This document shows positions 10,926 through 23,900 of a DNA stretch of 64,000 nt, in pieces. The notes beneath the pieces were generated by a model, which saw nothing but the letters and a program-made list of their open reading frames with translations, was not told the DNA's origin and did no database searches. The stretch's first letter is position 1, and each line of letters opens with the position of its first letter. The stretch is from contig NC_135121.1 of the NCBI RefSeq assembly GCF_050908995.1, forward strand, positions 17,174,001-17,238,000, written 5' to 3'. A program made the position numbers and the translations under genes. The stretch comes from Andrena cerasifolii. Its lineage: Eukaryota; Arthropoda; Insecta; Hymenoptera; Andrenidae.

Positions 10926-13900
10926 AGAAGATCGATTTCTGCAAAGGTAGAAACTTGCGATATGTCTGCGTGTTGTAAATATGTGTGACATATGCGATAG
11001 GTTGTTGCATGGTGTAAAGCAAAATTCGGGAATATAGGTTTATGCAAGATAAAACTAGGCGTATGTTTAGGTAATCTTGGAATTGTTTCATGAATGGTTT
11101 ATACGAAATCCGATCACTAAGTTATTACAAGATTTTGTGGCATTGTAGCGAGGAAAGGCATTGGTGGAACAAGAAGGAACAAGTGTCTGTAGGTGGTATA
11201 GAGATATAGAATTTCTGTACAGAGTGAAAGAAGTATCAAATTCTGGGGAATTAACCAAAAGTGGCAGGAGTATAATATGACGCTGTAAATTCAATACTTT
11301 GATTGTCTAGTATAAATGTAGCTTTCAAACTGCTGCGATTTTTTAATAATTCTATACAATGCATATGGAAATTGTAAAAATTGAATGTGGAATTATTGGT
11401 TTATTCTCTAGGATCTGAATATTTTGCTGCAAATCTGAGCTCCAAACGAATTTAAAGCTATTGGGCTGGTGCATATGAAACTGTCGATCGCGGGCAGCGT
11501 GGAAGGTCCTGTGTTTATGCTGGGGATACAATAATAATTGCCAACGCTGGCTTACCACTCGAGAAATGCCACAGAAACTCAAAATGTAAAATAAATAAAA
11601 TAGGAAAAAAGCAAAAAATATTTTCATTCCAGCTTCCCTGCGTGAAACAGGAATTTCATATCCACCAACCTGATACCATGTGTGTACAGAATATTTTTTA
11701 CCTTTCCCGTAGCTGTAACGAAAATTGTATGCCACTCGTAAAATGCAAATGCATTCTGCGTCCACTCGATACTTTTCGTAAATAATTTCATTTTATTTTA
11801 AATAAAACATACATGTGCACACTGAAAGAAGTTTTAATTTTCTTTCTTGTCAACATTCGTCGAGCAAGAACATTTGTATTTATGCCATTTCATTCTTCTA
11901 ATTGGTTCCTAACAATTCTGGTTTTCTTATTAAATCGCGTTGCACGCGGTCCACACGCACGGAAACAGAAAATTTCAGCTGGGTCGTGTATCCCACCGTA
12001 AATGGTAAAACATCTATTGTATTTAACGAGAAACCACCGAGCATTCTCGTTCCTTTTTCCGAAACCGAAGAAACGAATCCATTCGAGCGGGGAAGAAGAG
12101 AAAGGGTCCATTTCGTAATTACGACGTTCCCACCTTTTGAAAGCGCTGGATGCTGGTTCGTTTCACGTTCGAATACACCAAAAAGTTATTCATAAAAGGC
12201 AGCAAAGGAGTCAAGTCTCTGGCCAAGCCGTTTTCTCAAATTAAAACATTTTTCAGCTGAGTGAGTTCGAGAACTGTTGGAAAAATTTGGTGTATAATGA
12301 ATTAAAAGTTCTCTGTATTAATGTCAGTATTTATAATTAACATACTACAACGATTGCACGGCTTATCAACTGCGTGATTCAAATTTATTAACCGCAAAGT
12401 TAAAAGGGAAGTTGAACGTTAAAAATTAAAAATTTGGGAACAGTGATGGTTATACACTTTAAAAATTTTACCTGTATATTCATTTTAAATTAGGTAACCT
12501 GAAACAAAGTGTAATAGTAATTAATAAAATACTCAGTAGCTTCATAAACTAATATTTTATTGAACCACTAAGAATTTCGACACTTTGCTCTGTAGATCCC
12601 CAAAAATATACGAACACAGTAGATCACTCGTAGTTCCCAGTGTTTTGAGTACTCAGCCGGCTTCAAGTGCAGATATACTAATAATAGCCTGCGTCTGATC
12701 CGTTGTCTATGAATCGAATTATAATAACAAATGAGATTTCACGCTTATTTTCGATTCGATGTCATTCATGTGCGTTCTTCATAAAGTTCTAATTAACGTA
12801 CATCGTGGGTGGCAGGAAACGCGTCGAGTGACTCACCTGTTTCGCTGCCTTATATAATTGTTATCCTTTTATATAATCGACCGTGCGCGGGTTTCACTTT
12901 TGTCACTTCTGCTCGTTACGATTTAAATGCTGCCTCGTAATCGTATCTGATTCTTAGATCCGATAGAACGTACACTTTTATTTACATGCATACGTATCGC
13001 TGCATTTCGTATTGAAAAAGATATGCAAATACCCTGGTTAATCGCACGTCTTTGCCACGATTTTACGCCCACGCAGACACCGTGCCCGTTTGCCGGACTT
13101 CGTCCGGTGATTAGGGGCAAATTGACCGTTAAACAATTAGTCTGCGCGGCGAGTGCACGAATTATTTACAGTGAATTGCTTTCGAAATATCTAAGATGCC
13201 AAACGAATTTAATTAGAGTATTTAAACGCGTAGATTTTCCGTGGAGTTAATACGTTAGTTATTGTGACATTTTTGTGCCATCGGTGCATAGGAAGGCGAG
13301 GAAGGAACGCATCCAAAGGATTTCCCACTGACTCCATCGTAATCTCGTTGCCACGGCCCGAGCATCGAAATTTTCAACCCAAACGCCGAAGGAATTCGAT
13401 ACTCTCGACGTGTAATATAATTTCGCGCTGGTTCAAGTATCAATCGCATGGCTTCTGTCGCAGGCCCGACTTTATTTTCAATCGTTCCCGTAGCCAGGAG
13501 AAAAACTACGGTAATATCATCGGGATCCCGTTCGAGCACGTCATATCGCTTTCTCGGTCGGGGTTTATTTGAATTCACGCACGCCCCGACGGTTTATTCG
13601 CACGAATGACGCCCGCTTATCCCTATTTCTGCAGTTTTCATCTCGCGAAAATGCAATCTTCGGAGTCACGTCGCGCGTTATTCGATCCCGGGGGCCGAAA
13701 ACGAAGTCGAAGCACGGAGAGAGGGCCTTTGTGGAGCGGAGCGTGTCGCCTCGAATCAGCTTTCCGGACTCCTGACGATCGAAATCGTGGAAACTGGGCC
13801 ATCTCTGATCTTCCGTGAATAGCTCGGGATACATTGTTCCGAAATTTCGTCGGACTTACGAAAATGTTACACGATATCGGCGCCGCGCGCGGTACGAGAT

Positions 13901-14130
13901 ACAAAGTACGACGGTGAAGCTGCATTACGCTTTGCTACGTACTTACTTTCTCGATCGACGTTTTTAATACGCGATAGTATTACAGTTTTTGGGAGTAGGT
14001 GGCGGTATTTTCCTGCAATAATTCTGTTTTTTATCTGAAACTATGGTTATGATTAATTATGAGTAATGAAGAAATCGGAGGGAGACGTGAAAGAAGTGTG
14101 CGTGTGCGTTAGGGATGCGAATTGAGCGAT
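10926..14130. other. No gene recognised; CpG-rich block at 12.8-14.0 kb
   Basis: 10926-12700 is AT-rich and featureless. 12780-13970 is CpG-rich with long open stretches on both strands (13255-13578 and 13565-13834 minus; 13264-13572 and 13606-13818 plus). Open frames on both strands together, with no recognisable domain, fit stop-poor GC sequence or a conserved regulatory block better than an exon. Confidence 0.45.
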
Positions 14131-14567
14131 GGGTTTCTCAAAAATGGTAAGCCCTATCGAAATTTTGTTGAAATAATATTAAAAGAGCGTTCAATTTTCT
14201 ACAATTACTGTATATATAATTTTGTCGTGCTTCCAACCAGTTTTTAGATAATAGCGTTTGAATATGGAGAGGTCCGCGCCGCGCGCGTCTATACGTCACG
14301 CCGTCCAGGTGGGACGCGCGGACCTCTCTATATTCGAACGCTATTATCTAAAAAATGGTTGGAAGCACGAGAAAAATATGTATACAGTAATTGTAGAAAA
14401 TTGAACGCTCTTTTAATATTATTTGAATAAAATTTCGATATGGCTTATTGTTTTTTAGAAAACTGGTCGGCACCCTTTCCTTTTGTCCGATTGCAATAAT
14501 CTTTTTCAAGGACTATTTTTTTTTATGAACTGGAACCATATTTGGAGGTGAGAGCAAAAGAAATCGC
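14131..14567. mobile_element. Fold-back element, family with 56757-57050
   Basis: Arms 14132-14279 and 14317-14465 are inverted copies at about 90%: CTATCGAAATTTTGTTGAAA, AATATTAAAAGAGCGTTCAA, TTTTCTACAATTACTGTATA, GTGCTTCCAACCA, TTTTTAGATAATAGCGTT and GAGAGGTCCGCGC. The central loop is GC-rich (CGCGCGTCTATACGTCACGC). The right outer flank to 14567 is shared, inverted, with 56757-56860; the left outer flank is missing. Confidence 0.85.
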
Positions 14568-17500
14568 AGGTTGAAAATAAGGGCTATCCTAATGTATACT
14601 CGGGGCCTGATTTAGCTTTTTTGCTGCTCTGGGCAAAAATGATGTTTTCCACCCTTTATGCTTAATTATAAATAATTATTTTAAAATATAATTTTTCACA
14701 GTGAGTGCACTTCTTTAGGTATTTGTTGAACAACTAAAGGTTTTTTAGTATTAAAAATTTAATATTCATAAAAAATACAGTAACAAAATAAAATCAAATA
14801 TATATATAGTAGATAGGTCTGGGTTATATACTCACCTATTTTTTAAATCTAAAAAACTCATAGAATATTTTTAAAAAATTAATGAAAAACAATGTAAACA
14901 ATTGTATTGATTTTAATTTTCTTTTTCTCACAATTTTGCCGCCCCTACATTTGCCGCTCTGGGCAGTTGCCGTGTTTGCGCCGTGTGTACACTACCGTTC
15001 ATAAATGTGTGGAGTAATGCTGAAACACGTTGCAAATTTATTGAAGAAATGTAACAAATTTTGCTTTATTTGGCAGTTTAATTTAAAAGCCGTGAAAAGT
15101 ATTCAATCTGTACCAAATATCACATTTTGTGCAAATACAGCAGGCGTCCTAATACCTACTTGTAAACAGCAGTGTATGCATGTGCGTGAAAGCATAAATA
15201 ACGTGTGAACTAATAATTTTCTTTCTGCGTCTATATTATACTTTTTATACGTTTTCCTTATTATTATTAAATAGTTAATTCAATAGTTCGCCATAAGTGA
15301 ATGGTCCTTCCGTGCCTTCTATTTAATCCCATCCTACATCAATATTATTACAATATTCTTGCGCAATAATGGTCCTCACATTAATTGTGTAATTTCAGGT
15401 AGAATATAAAATGGTTTCGTGTAAATAACTAGGGAGTCATGACTGTATTCAAAACAATGTCTACCACACTTCCGATACAAAAATATATGTTTTCAAATTT
15501 GCATGACGTCATTACATTACATTAATTATTGTTGAACTATATTTTACACAATACCCATGTTTTACTTTGTGGAAAACGTAATAACAATATGACTTGATAC
15601 TAATGCAATGTTTATTATTTGCCATGTGATATGGAAAGATACGTCACACAATACGAATAGTGGAAAGGAGTCGATACAGTAGATTCTATTACACTTCGAT
15701 GTAGCAGGAATTCCACCATGCTTGGCTAGAAATGAAATAAATCCACCTGTTATAGGATTAATACAAATTTTTTAAATCCACCAGTAAATAACCAATCTTT
15801 TTGTACACATACCTGCAGGAGATTAATGTAATCCGACTGAGAAATTGCTGGAATACGCTTGAAATCGGGCTGCAAACAACGGCCCACGCGAAACACGAGA
15901 TGTAGTCATCGATATCATCATCGATATTCGCAACGTGGACGTGAAATCGCGAGCAACTATTATCCTCTAAGAGTAAGAATATAAACTTCTCACTAATTAA
16001 TGTTTCCATTTAAAGAAATAATGATTCCAATGAACAATCACGTATGTTATAGTATTACCACGATTATTTTGAATTCACGAAAAAAAAACAACCCATTTTT
16101 AGCTTCCATTTCTGTTCAATGAAATTTTTTCATATCAACAGTTTTTTTTCATATCACTTACATTGATAAATCGATAGGTTAAAGGACAGAGAAATCATGT
16201 TCCGACAAGCGGTCTTTATAGTTCTTCATTCATGCTTCAGATGGCGGTAAGCGATGACGTCTGGCCAAGCACGGCCTTGTTCTACTTCGGCCCGCTTATG
16301 CGTTCGGCCTTGCTACTTATCAGCATCAATTCCTTTCCATTAGTACTTTTCTTATCAGTCACATACTTTATTGCACAGAGCCGTGCACAGTATTGGAAAG
16401 GCATTTGAAAACACCATTGGGAATATTCTGACACAAGTACCTTCATATATGTATGAGCATAAAATTGATACTCCTTTTTCGTGTTGCGAAATCCACGATT
16501 CGATATTTGATTTCAACCGGACGATATTGGGTATTAGTTGCTTGAAAACTAATTAGGCAGTCGCTGTAAAAATGAGCCCAATCAATACTAACTGCAAGTT
16601 ATTATAACTTTTTGTACGATCCAGTTTAACTGTGGATCCTTTAACTATCCATTTCGTTCTGTAAATATAATGGTAGCTTAAAAATGTATTTTTCGATCTT
16701 CATAACGTCGAGTGTATTTGCGAGTCTCAGTCACGTGATAGCGAAATATGTCGACAGAAGTAAACAAGGCGAGCAACAGACAAGGAAAATTGCTTGAAAA
16801 TTGAAACGAGACAAGGGAAATAATATGGGCTCCTTTCAGGGGAATGTGACACATGTCTGAAGACAGAGAATGAGATAATCGAAGCAACCTGAGTATTACA
16901 ATTTTTATCATAGTCCAAGTTGCCATTAGATATTCATTTGATACTGGTTAAGTCGTCAGGGATGGAGCGGAAAGTAGTCTGTTAGGCGATTTTAACAGGG
17001 ATTCGAATTTGTTGTTGAAATGCAGGAACAGTGTGCTTTGAAGGAAAACAATGACAGAGTGAACTGCATACAGAACATATGATAAGAGGGAATTCCTGTC
17101 TCTTCGAGTTCTTCTTTTCTAAAACATGACATAACTTTATTGATCTCAGCAGGGACTTTTTTGAATGGCGAGCAGAAGTGATTACATTAATACTTGAGAA
17201 ATTTAAATGGAATTTTTGGCAAATTTGCATATATTCGTGGACATTACATGAATTTTTCCTTCTTGCTCTTAGCACAATTTACAATAAATGATTATTAATA
17301 ATATATTTATGAAAAAGTGCAGGAATATGTAAGAAGACACTCAATAAATACAAGGGAGAAATATAGTCTGTTTCTAGTAGGGTGTAGTAGTATAATTTAA
17401 GAATTTTAAAGCCATCACTGTCGAGTAGCAATACTTTTCTATGCGCTTTCAAAACCCTGTATTAATTTCAATACCTCGCCTCGAAACACTGAAAAGTTAA

Positions 17501-20119
17501 CAGTTACAAAACTGTGCATCGAGTTCGAGTAGTGCAATCTTATATGTAGTCAGACACGTATCCCTGCAACTTCCATTCCATTCTCGAACGCCTAACAGAT
17601 TACAACGTACATAAACACGTGGTAAGGGATCTCTTTACACCACCCACACATAAATTCGTGAAACATATTGCCTAAACAAGGTCAAAGAAGTGTATCAGAA
17701 GAATATAAACTACCAAGTATTCCAAAATAACCCATGAACCACTCCACATCATCCTTTGCTTCTATTATACCAAAATGCAAATCTAAGAAACCTCGCACAG
17801 CACGTGCAAACCCTAATGGTCCCAAAAAAGAGATTTCAATCTTCGTTAATCAAGAAAGAGAGGAAAAAGCGTCGAGCTTAGAACAATGTCGAGGAAACCA
17901 AGCCGCGTATCGAGGTGGGCTAAAATATGAAACTGGGGGAACGACGACGCCGAAAGTGAAGAAGAACAAAGGTTGAAGAGTTCCACGGTCACACAACTGG
18001 ACCGTGCCACGGATCTGAATTTTTAGAGCGTCCTTTTATGCTGTGCATCGGCCGCCCCAGCAACGGGGACGCAGCGAAGTCCGCCGCACTTAAAGCTCGC
18101 GCAGTTTTAACGTTCGTTCTCACGCAAGCCGGAATGCGGCTGTTTCTCGTTTCAAGGCTTCGCGAGTTTCACAGACACGGCCATGAAGCCCCCGCCCAAG
18201 GACACAGCCTTGCATTTTTCCCCACGGAATTTCTGCGATTCCTCTCCGTTCGCTGCGAGTTCCCGGCCTACTGAATACAAAGCAACGGCACGCGAGGCTT
18301 TTTAATTTATCCCGCTTTTATACCCCTCCCACTGAAGCATCTTTCCACCGAAGCTGAAGGGGCTGCGTTTATCGGCGGCTTTGTTTTTTACGATGTCGCC
18401 GTATCTGCGTCCGACCCAGCGACTTTTTCGCGGAAATGGAACTAACTAGGTCCAACCGTTGCGCGACGAAAGTGTTCGACTAAAAATAGATGAAATTGTA
18501 CCTTTGCCCTGGTTTTTCTGCCGGCAAGTTGCTTCGTTTGATGAAATAGGTTCGGGGCGGTAAGCTTGCTGCACGTGATTTAATTCAATTAACGTGGATG
18601 AAGAAGCTTTATTGACGACGAAACGAAAGAGCTCGCGTCGCACTGTGTCGTCATGCTGGCAGTATTGTTCCATTCCTTGCGATCGTTATAAAATTTATAT
18701 TGATCCCGACAAAGACTATTAACAGAATTGACAGCAACTACCTTGAAAGGAAAAGGGAATAGGGAAGCATCCTTTTATGGGACGTAATCCTCGGAAATTG
18801 CGTTTCGCTTAAAAGGAATTTTTAAGCAGGATCGCCAGTAAATCCCAGAAAAAATTTGACGCGAAATATACTTCGATAGTACCACGTGGATGCAAGGATA
18901 ATCCTGATTGATTGTAAGATATTAAACCCTTGGAAGATATTTCGAGGACTCGCATTCGCGGGACAATCGATCATTCCCTCCGATAGACGTGTCTCGAAGT
19001 CCTGTTAGCGTTCCGGGGGCAGCAGAGAAAGGCAAAGGGCCGGGAGAAAAATGGGGCTGCGTCTTGAAAGAAATAACCAAAGATATCGGTTATGTATTAC
19101 CCATAGGAAACGCTTTAGCGTTTAATTACCCACCCTGGAAAGAAGGCACTAAATGTCAACTTTTTTTTTACGAATTTTCCTACATAGTATAATTAATAAT
19201 ACAGAATTCAATATTCGACGCAAAATTTATTTGTAATATCTCATTTTTCGTATCTAATCGGTGTCGGATCGGAATCAGTGTTATATTCCTTGTTACGCCG
19301 TTCCCGGAACTTGGGGGGTGAAATTCTCGCAATTTAATTGAACAGCGAGCCCCTTCAACGCCTCGTCAATTTTAATGGAACCCCAGCTCCGTGACAAATT
19401 GCGTAACTGCAAGTTTTAGGTTCGGCTGTTGTAAAATTGAGGCGATTAATAAACGAAAGGACGTCAGTTCCTGTCGACGAGCCGAGAGCTGAAAGTGAAA
19501 AGTTGGGAACAAGTTTCCTCCCTCTCCGCGCCCCTCCCGCGCCCCAATCCTCCCCCCTCCCCCTGGCCCCTCTGCCGGGACTCCTTTTTTCATTGTTAGG
19601 TACGCCAGTCGCTTTTATCAATTTCCTTCCCTTGTCACGCTATTCCTCCGGATTGCCCTTTTTCGTTCCCGTCACAACTTAACTTCGATTTCACTTTATC
19701 AATATCACTCATTCAATTTTCCTCTGTAGCTTGTAAAGATTCCTTTCGATCCTTCGAGTGGTAGGGAGTCCTTTCAAACCGTTTTATCTGATCGGTCACA
19801 GGAGCAGCCTAAAATTTTACGCTCCTTCATTGCTGGCCTTTTGTTGAACTTTTGGTGGAACGTCGAGTTCAATTGCTTTTATCAGCAGTCAGGTGAATTT
19901 TGTGTTCTTCTTTTCCTAATTTCTAAGAGGTTAATATGGTATTTTTTTTAATTTGTTTTTAAAGTTGCATCGACCCATTTGGGTCATTAACAACCACGTT
20001 GGTTTAGGTGAACTGAAGGTAGAGGTTAGTTGAAATTTAATTAAATTAATTGGAAAAATTTAACTTGTCTCAGGAATTTCAGTACACTTGAGCATGAATT
20101 CCAGGCACCTCTGTAGGAT
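14568..20119. other. No gene recognised
   Basis: Mainly AT-rich. At 14620 and 14955 there are two GCTCTGGGCA motifs in similar context about 330 bp apart, possibly ends of an old repeat. 18000-18460 is GC-richer. 19500-19600 is a strongly pyrimidine-rich C/T tract. ORFs have no recognisable domain. Confidence 0.45.
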
Positions 20120-20700
20120 TTATGTTATGTGGTTATAGGCTTCTTTCACGTTGATATTTCGGGCAAGATGTGATGTGTTCGATGGAGTTTATTGTCTAGC
20201 TTCTGTTACACATTGGCTGCCCTTCTTTTTTCAGCAGGTAGACATCCTCAATCTTGTTAGTAGAACTTGGTGTTTTCTGTCGAACGATAGTGCTGGACTT
20301 GCTTCATAAATATCATTCCTGGTACGGTGGATATACGTAGTAGTTTGCCAAGCAACGTTCCACTGTTCTTTAAGAATTTTGTTGAAAGATTTTAGGATCT
20401 CTTTGTGGTAGGCAGGTATATTTGGGTTACAATGAAATGAATTTGCAGTCTCTTTTGCCATTCTGGCGGCTTTTTCGCTCCCTTCAATTCCTATATTTGA
20501 AGGAACCCACCCAAATAGGATTTCATTGCCTTGTTTGTTCAACAAAATTTCGTTATATTTCTCAATAATTCACTTTGAAAGGATGCTCTTGCAATCTGTA
20601 TAAAGTTAATGTGGTATTGACGTGAATGGAGTGATACATTTACGTAGAATGAATATTTTATAAATTCTTTTTATGGTTTTCAACGTTTCCTCTTCTTCCT
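20120..20700 (-). pseudogene. Decayed non-LTR retrotransposon ORF2 fragment (RNase H and C-terminal zinc motif)
   Basis: Minus-strand remnant of a jockey-like LINE ORF2. Read from high to low coordinates, it gives a divergent start with LKTIKRIYKI, then YTDCKSIL (RNase H catalytic-Asp motif, near 20595), then WVPSNIGIEGSEKAARMAKE (the usual WVPSHxGIxGNExAD block) and LLTRLRMSTC. After a stop at 20231 and a frame change comes SIEHITSCPKY, matching the HxxxxC half of the terminal zinc motif. Stops interrupt it before YTDC, before IIEKYNEILL and after STC. The block's conserved His is Asn and its Asp is Ala, so it cannot be an active nuclease. There is no reverse transcriptase domain upstream, which fits 5' truncation or decay. 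Family assignment to the clade level is tentative. Confidence 0.8.
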
Positions 20701-20731
20701 ACACACTTATCATTTAAAGATTAATACTTGT

Positions 20732-20975
20732 TTAATACTATTTCTACCACGATACTAAGATGTGGAAAGACGCCTCATGGTAGAAATAGATATACCATAC
20801 GCACATTTTTAGATCCAGGATGAGCTGGAGGAAAATGATATCACTGAATTAATTTAACAACTATTTTACGAAAAGTCAACAACTTAATTGTGGAGAAATG
20901 ATTAAACTTGGAGAATGATTTTAAGTTAAAATTTGAAAGGTGTCTTTTGACACCTCCTGGTAGAAATAGTGTTAA
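20732..20975. mobile_element. TTAA-flanked MITE candidate
   Basis: A 244-bp unit bounded by TTAA. Left end TTAATACTATTTCTACCA; right end reversed TTAACACTATTTCTACCA (one mismatch). A further inverted copy, TGGTAGAAATAGAT, occurs internally near 20779. No coding capacity. It lies directly beside the retrotransposon remnant. Confidence 0.7.
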
Positions 20976-23900
20976 GTAATACGACCCGCTGCAATGCAAG
21001 TGTGAAGCCATAAAACCGACATACGTAGTTATTTTCACTTTGGGAATTCACTTTTTCGTTTACTGCTCCCGATGTCACGAAAACGTTTTATTGATCTACG
21101 TGCTTTATGTGTTTACAACTTGCCAGACCACTTCTATCGTCCATTCTGCTTTATATTTCATTTTCAATCGGGGCAATGCAGTTACTTTAGTTTTATTAAA
21201 TGTAGTTTATCGCCAATCGAAATTTGCTCACCTACTGTAAATAACAAGACATTTTTAAATATCAATTCGTGTATTCGTGGATTTTTGTCACGAAACTTCG
21301 CATAAACCAACCAAGAGTTAATTAATACCCAGTATATTAGTTGCAATCAAACCGAAATGTCGGATTAATCAGGGTAGAATCAATGTACTACATCATCACA
21401 AGTAATGCCCCATGGGACTTGAAAAATAGAGAACGATTCTGTCCCATTCGCACCATATATCACTCCCCCAAAAATATTCCCTAGAATTGGCCCTTAACGT
21501 GTTAATTTAACAGAGTTCCCCTTTGATCTCCTTTTCCCACGCGTTTTTGTCCCAGTGCCTGGGTTCTCGCCCTTCATTATCGCAGATAATTTCCATGCAG
21601 CCACTTTTTCCTGTACAAAATTTATTTTTTCACGCCGATCACTTTATCTTCGCGCCTCGCTTTTTCTTTTATCCCCATCCTATTTTTCCCTTTGTGCGCC
21701 CCTCCCGTTTCCCCCGCCCTTTATCTTTCCATCCCTATAACGTTCCCCTTTCTCGACTACTTTTCGCCCCCTTTCCTCCGTCCCTCCTCTTTCTCCCTTT
21801 ACTTGTGTCGAGACTCCTAATCTACCCTTTTCTTTCTCTTGGCATTTTTCACCGAAAGGGTGAAGCGGAGGCAGAGGTCGGGCGTCTTAATCAGATCCCA
21901 GTCGGGCGTGGAGGGAAAATAATTAATGCGAATAAGATTACGAGACGGGGATCTCTTTTCAGATAAACTTTCTAATTATCCAGCGTCGTTTCGGGCCAGA
22001 CTCGACGTAGCCTTGCCTCTTGGTAGATGCCTATCGTTTCTGGATTTCGCGAGCCACGCTCCGATTCCAAGCACCAGAGAAATCATCTGTCTCTGATGAA
22101 GTCGCGCTAAAAGACGATACTTATTTTTTACCCTTTATCGCGACTGTTTTCTCATTTAATTCGTTTCCTTGCTGTTCCACCTGCGTTTAGTCTCCGGGCG
22201 ACTAATCGCTGTAGTTTCGACCCAAAATTCTTTCTTCTTCCCATGGAGTAATTGAAGTGATTGAAGTAACTGAGTAGCGCAGAGTTTTTTCGCGAACTTA
22301 TCTGACGCGATGTTATCTTTTTTTTTTAATAGCCACAGCAGGTTTCTTTGCGGTTAAAATTTTTGTACGATCAGGTCAAAGCAAATATGGGAAATGGGGA
22401 AGGTTCCACAGAAAATTAGCAAGTCTTATATATTTAATATTATTCAGAATCAATTGAAAATAAATTGCTACCCCTTCCTCTCTGTAACGTTCTGCCTGTC
22501 CCCCAACTTTTAATTTCGTTCATTCCAATTCAACATTTTTCCATTAGCATTGACCATTAAAACCGGAAGCTGAACGCGACGAATTCCACTCTACGCACGT
22601 GTCAATTTTGCGCACTTTTACATTTCAATTACTTTTTTTCCCCGCTCCTATTTTTCACGTTTTCCTTTTGCCCTCGCGCCAACGGCGGATTCGCGAGTAA
22701 CGCGTTTGAATGCCAGTGCGTCGACCAAACATTTTTAATTAGTCGTCGAGCGACAGCTGCGAGCTGCTGTTTCGTGCGAAAACTTTGTCTAATTCCGCTT
22801 CGCATTCGAATAGAATAAAAAATCGAGGGTTATACGTACATCGCGTGCGAAACTGTGCGCTGATGTTTTGAAACTGACTGCTGGGTCGTCAGACGTTTAT
22901 ACCCCAGAGTTGGCTAATTCCAAAAAAGTTCTTCTTTTCATTATGCCCAGTACGCTGCTGCGTTAGAAAACATTCAATGCTTATGCAAAGCTTTTTGGAG
23001 CAAGCTTTGACATTTTAAACTCAAAGAAAGAGGTTTTAACATTAGTTTTCTTCAATGTTTATCTTGTGAAATATTATTCTTATCTCATCTCCACTAGATT
23101 CTCCATAAATTCTTAAAAGCTTCCAGAAATTCTCATCGTGTTCTTCATGGACAAAATTTGAACGAATAGAAACGACTTTCTCTTTTTTTCGAGAAATTGG
23201 TATATGTGGAGATATTAATTGTAGAACGAGATGTTTTTTTTAGTGAAGCTAGTGTGGCGAATAAGTCTATATAGGGGACAGTATTGAACAAATAAATTTT
23301 TTTTCAAATTCTTTTTTTAATTTTTTTTTAATTCTTTAAAACAAATTTTTTTGTTGATTTTTTTATATTTTTTTTTTTAAATTTTTAAAAAAAATTTTTT
23401 TTTAATTTTATTTTTTTTTAATTAAAATCTTGTAAATGAATTCTATTTTATTTATTTATATATTGATAAACGGGGAAGGGTCCCCATTAGTGTACACGAT
23501 TGGTATTACAGTTAAGACGGACAAATCACAAATTATGCAAGTTACTATTACCCGAGTTTCTAAAGCTGCTTAACATCAAATAAGTTTTTAGTATTTTAAC
23601 AAAAAAAAAAATTTAAAAACTGAGTCTTTACGCAATTGCTATAACGTCACAGTAATTTAATTGCTTGGCGTTCCATTAACTCTCCGATCAGGAACCTTCA
23701 AGGAATCTTGCTGGATTTTTGATTGAGTGTCTGCAACAATACAGTGGGAAGAAGTTTTCGTATGCTTTCAGGCGTTCACGAAAAGCATTCGAGCTTGAGA
23801 GAAATTAAGAATGCGTACAGGGATGGAGGTAGCGTTTCTACCTCCGCCATGATATTTCGTTTCTACACGTTCGCTCAATATCTAGACCGGTGCATTTGTT

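Noticed and set aside
11352..11765. 137-residue minus-strand ORF
   Set aside because: Aromatic- and hydrophobic-rich chance frame in AT-rich DNA, no domain.
13255..13834. Overlapping ORFs on both strands
   Set aside because: Both strands are open over the same DNA and neither translation resembles a known family; better explained by CpG-rich composition or regulatory conservation.
21523..21966. 147-residue + strand ORF
   Set aside because: Translation is mostly P, F, L, S and R from a pyrimidine tract; low-complexity artefact.
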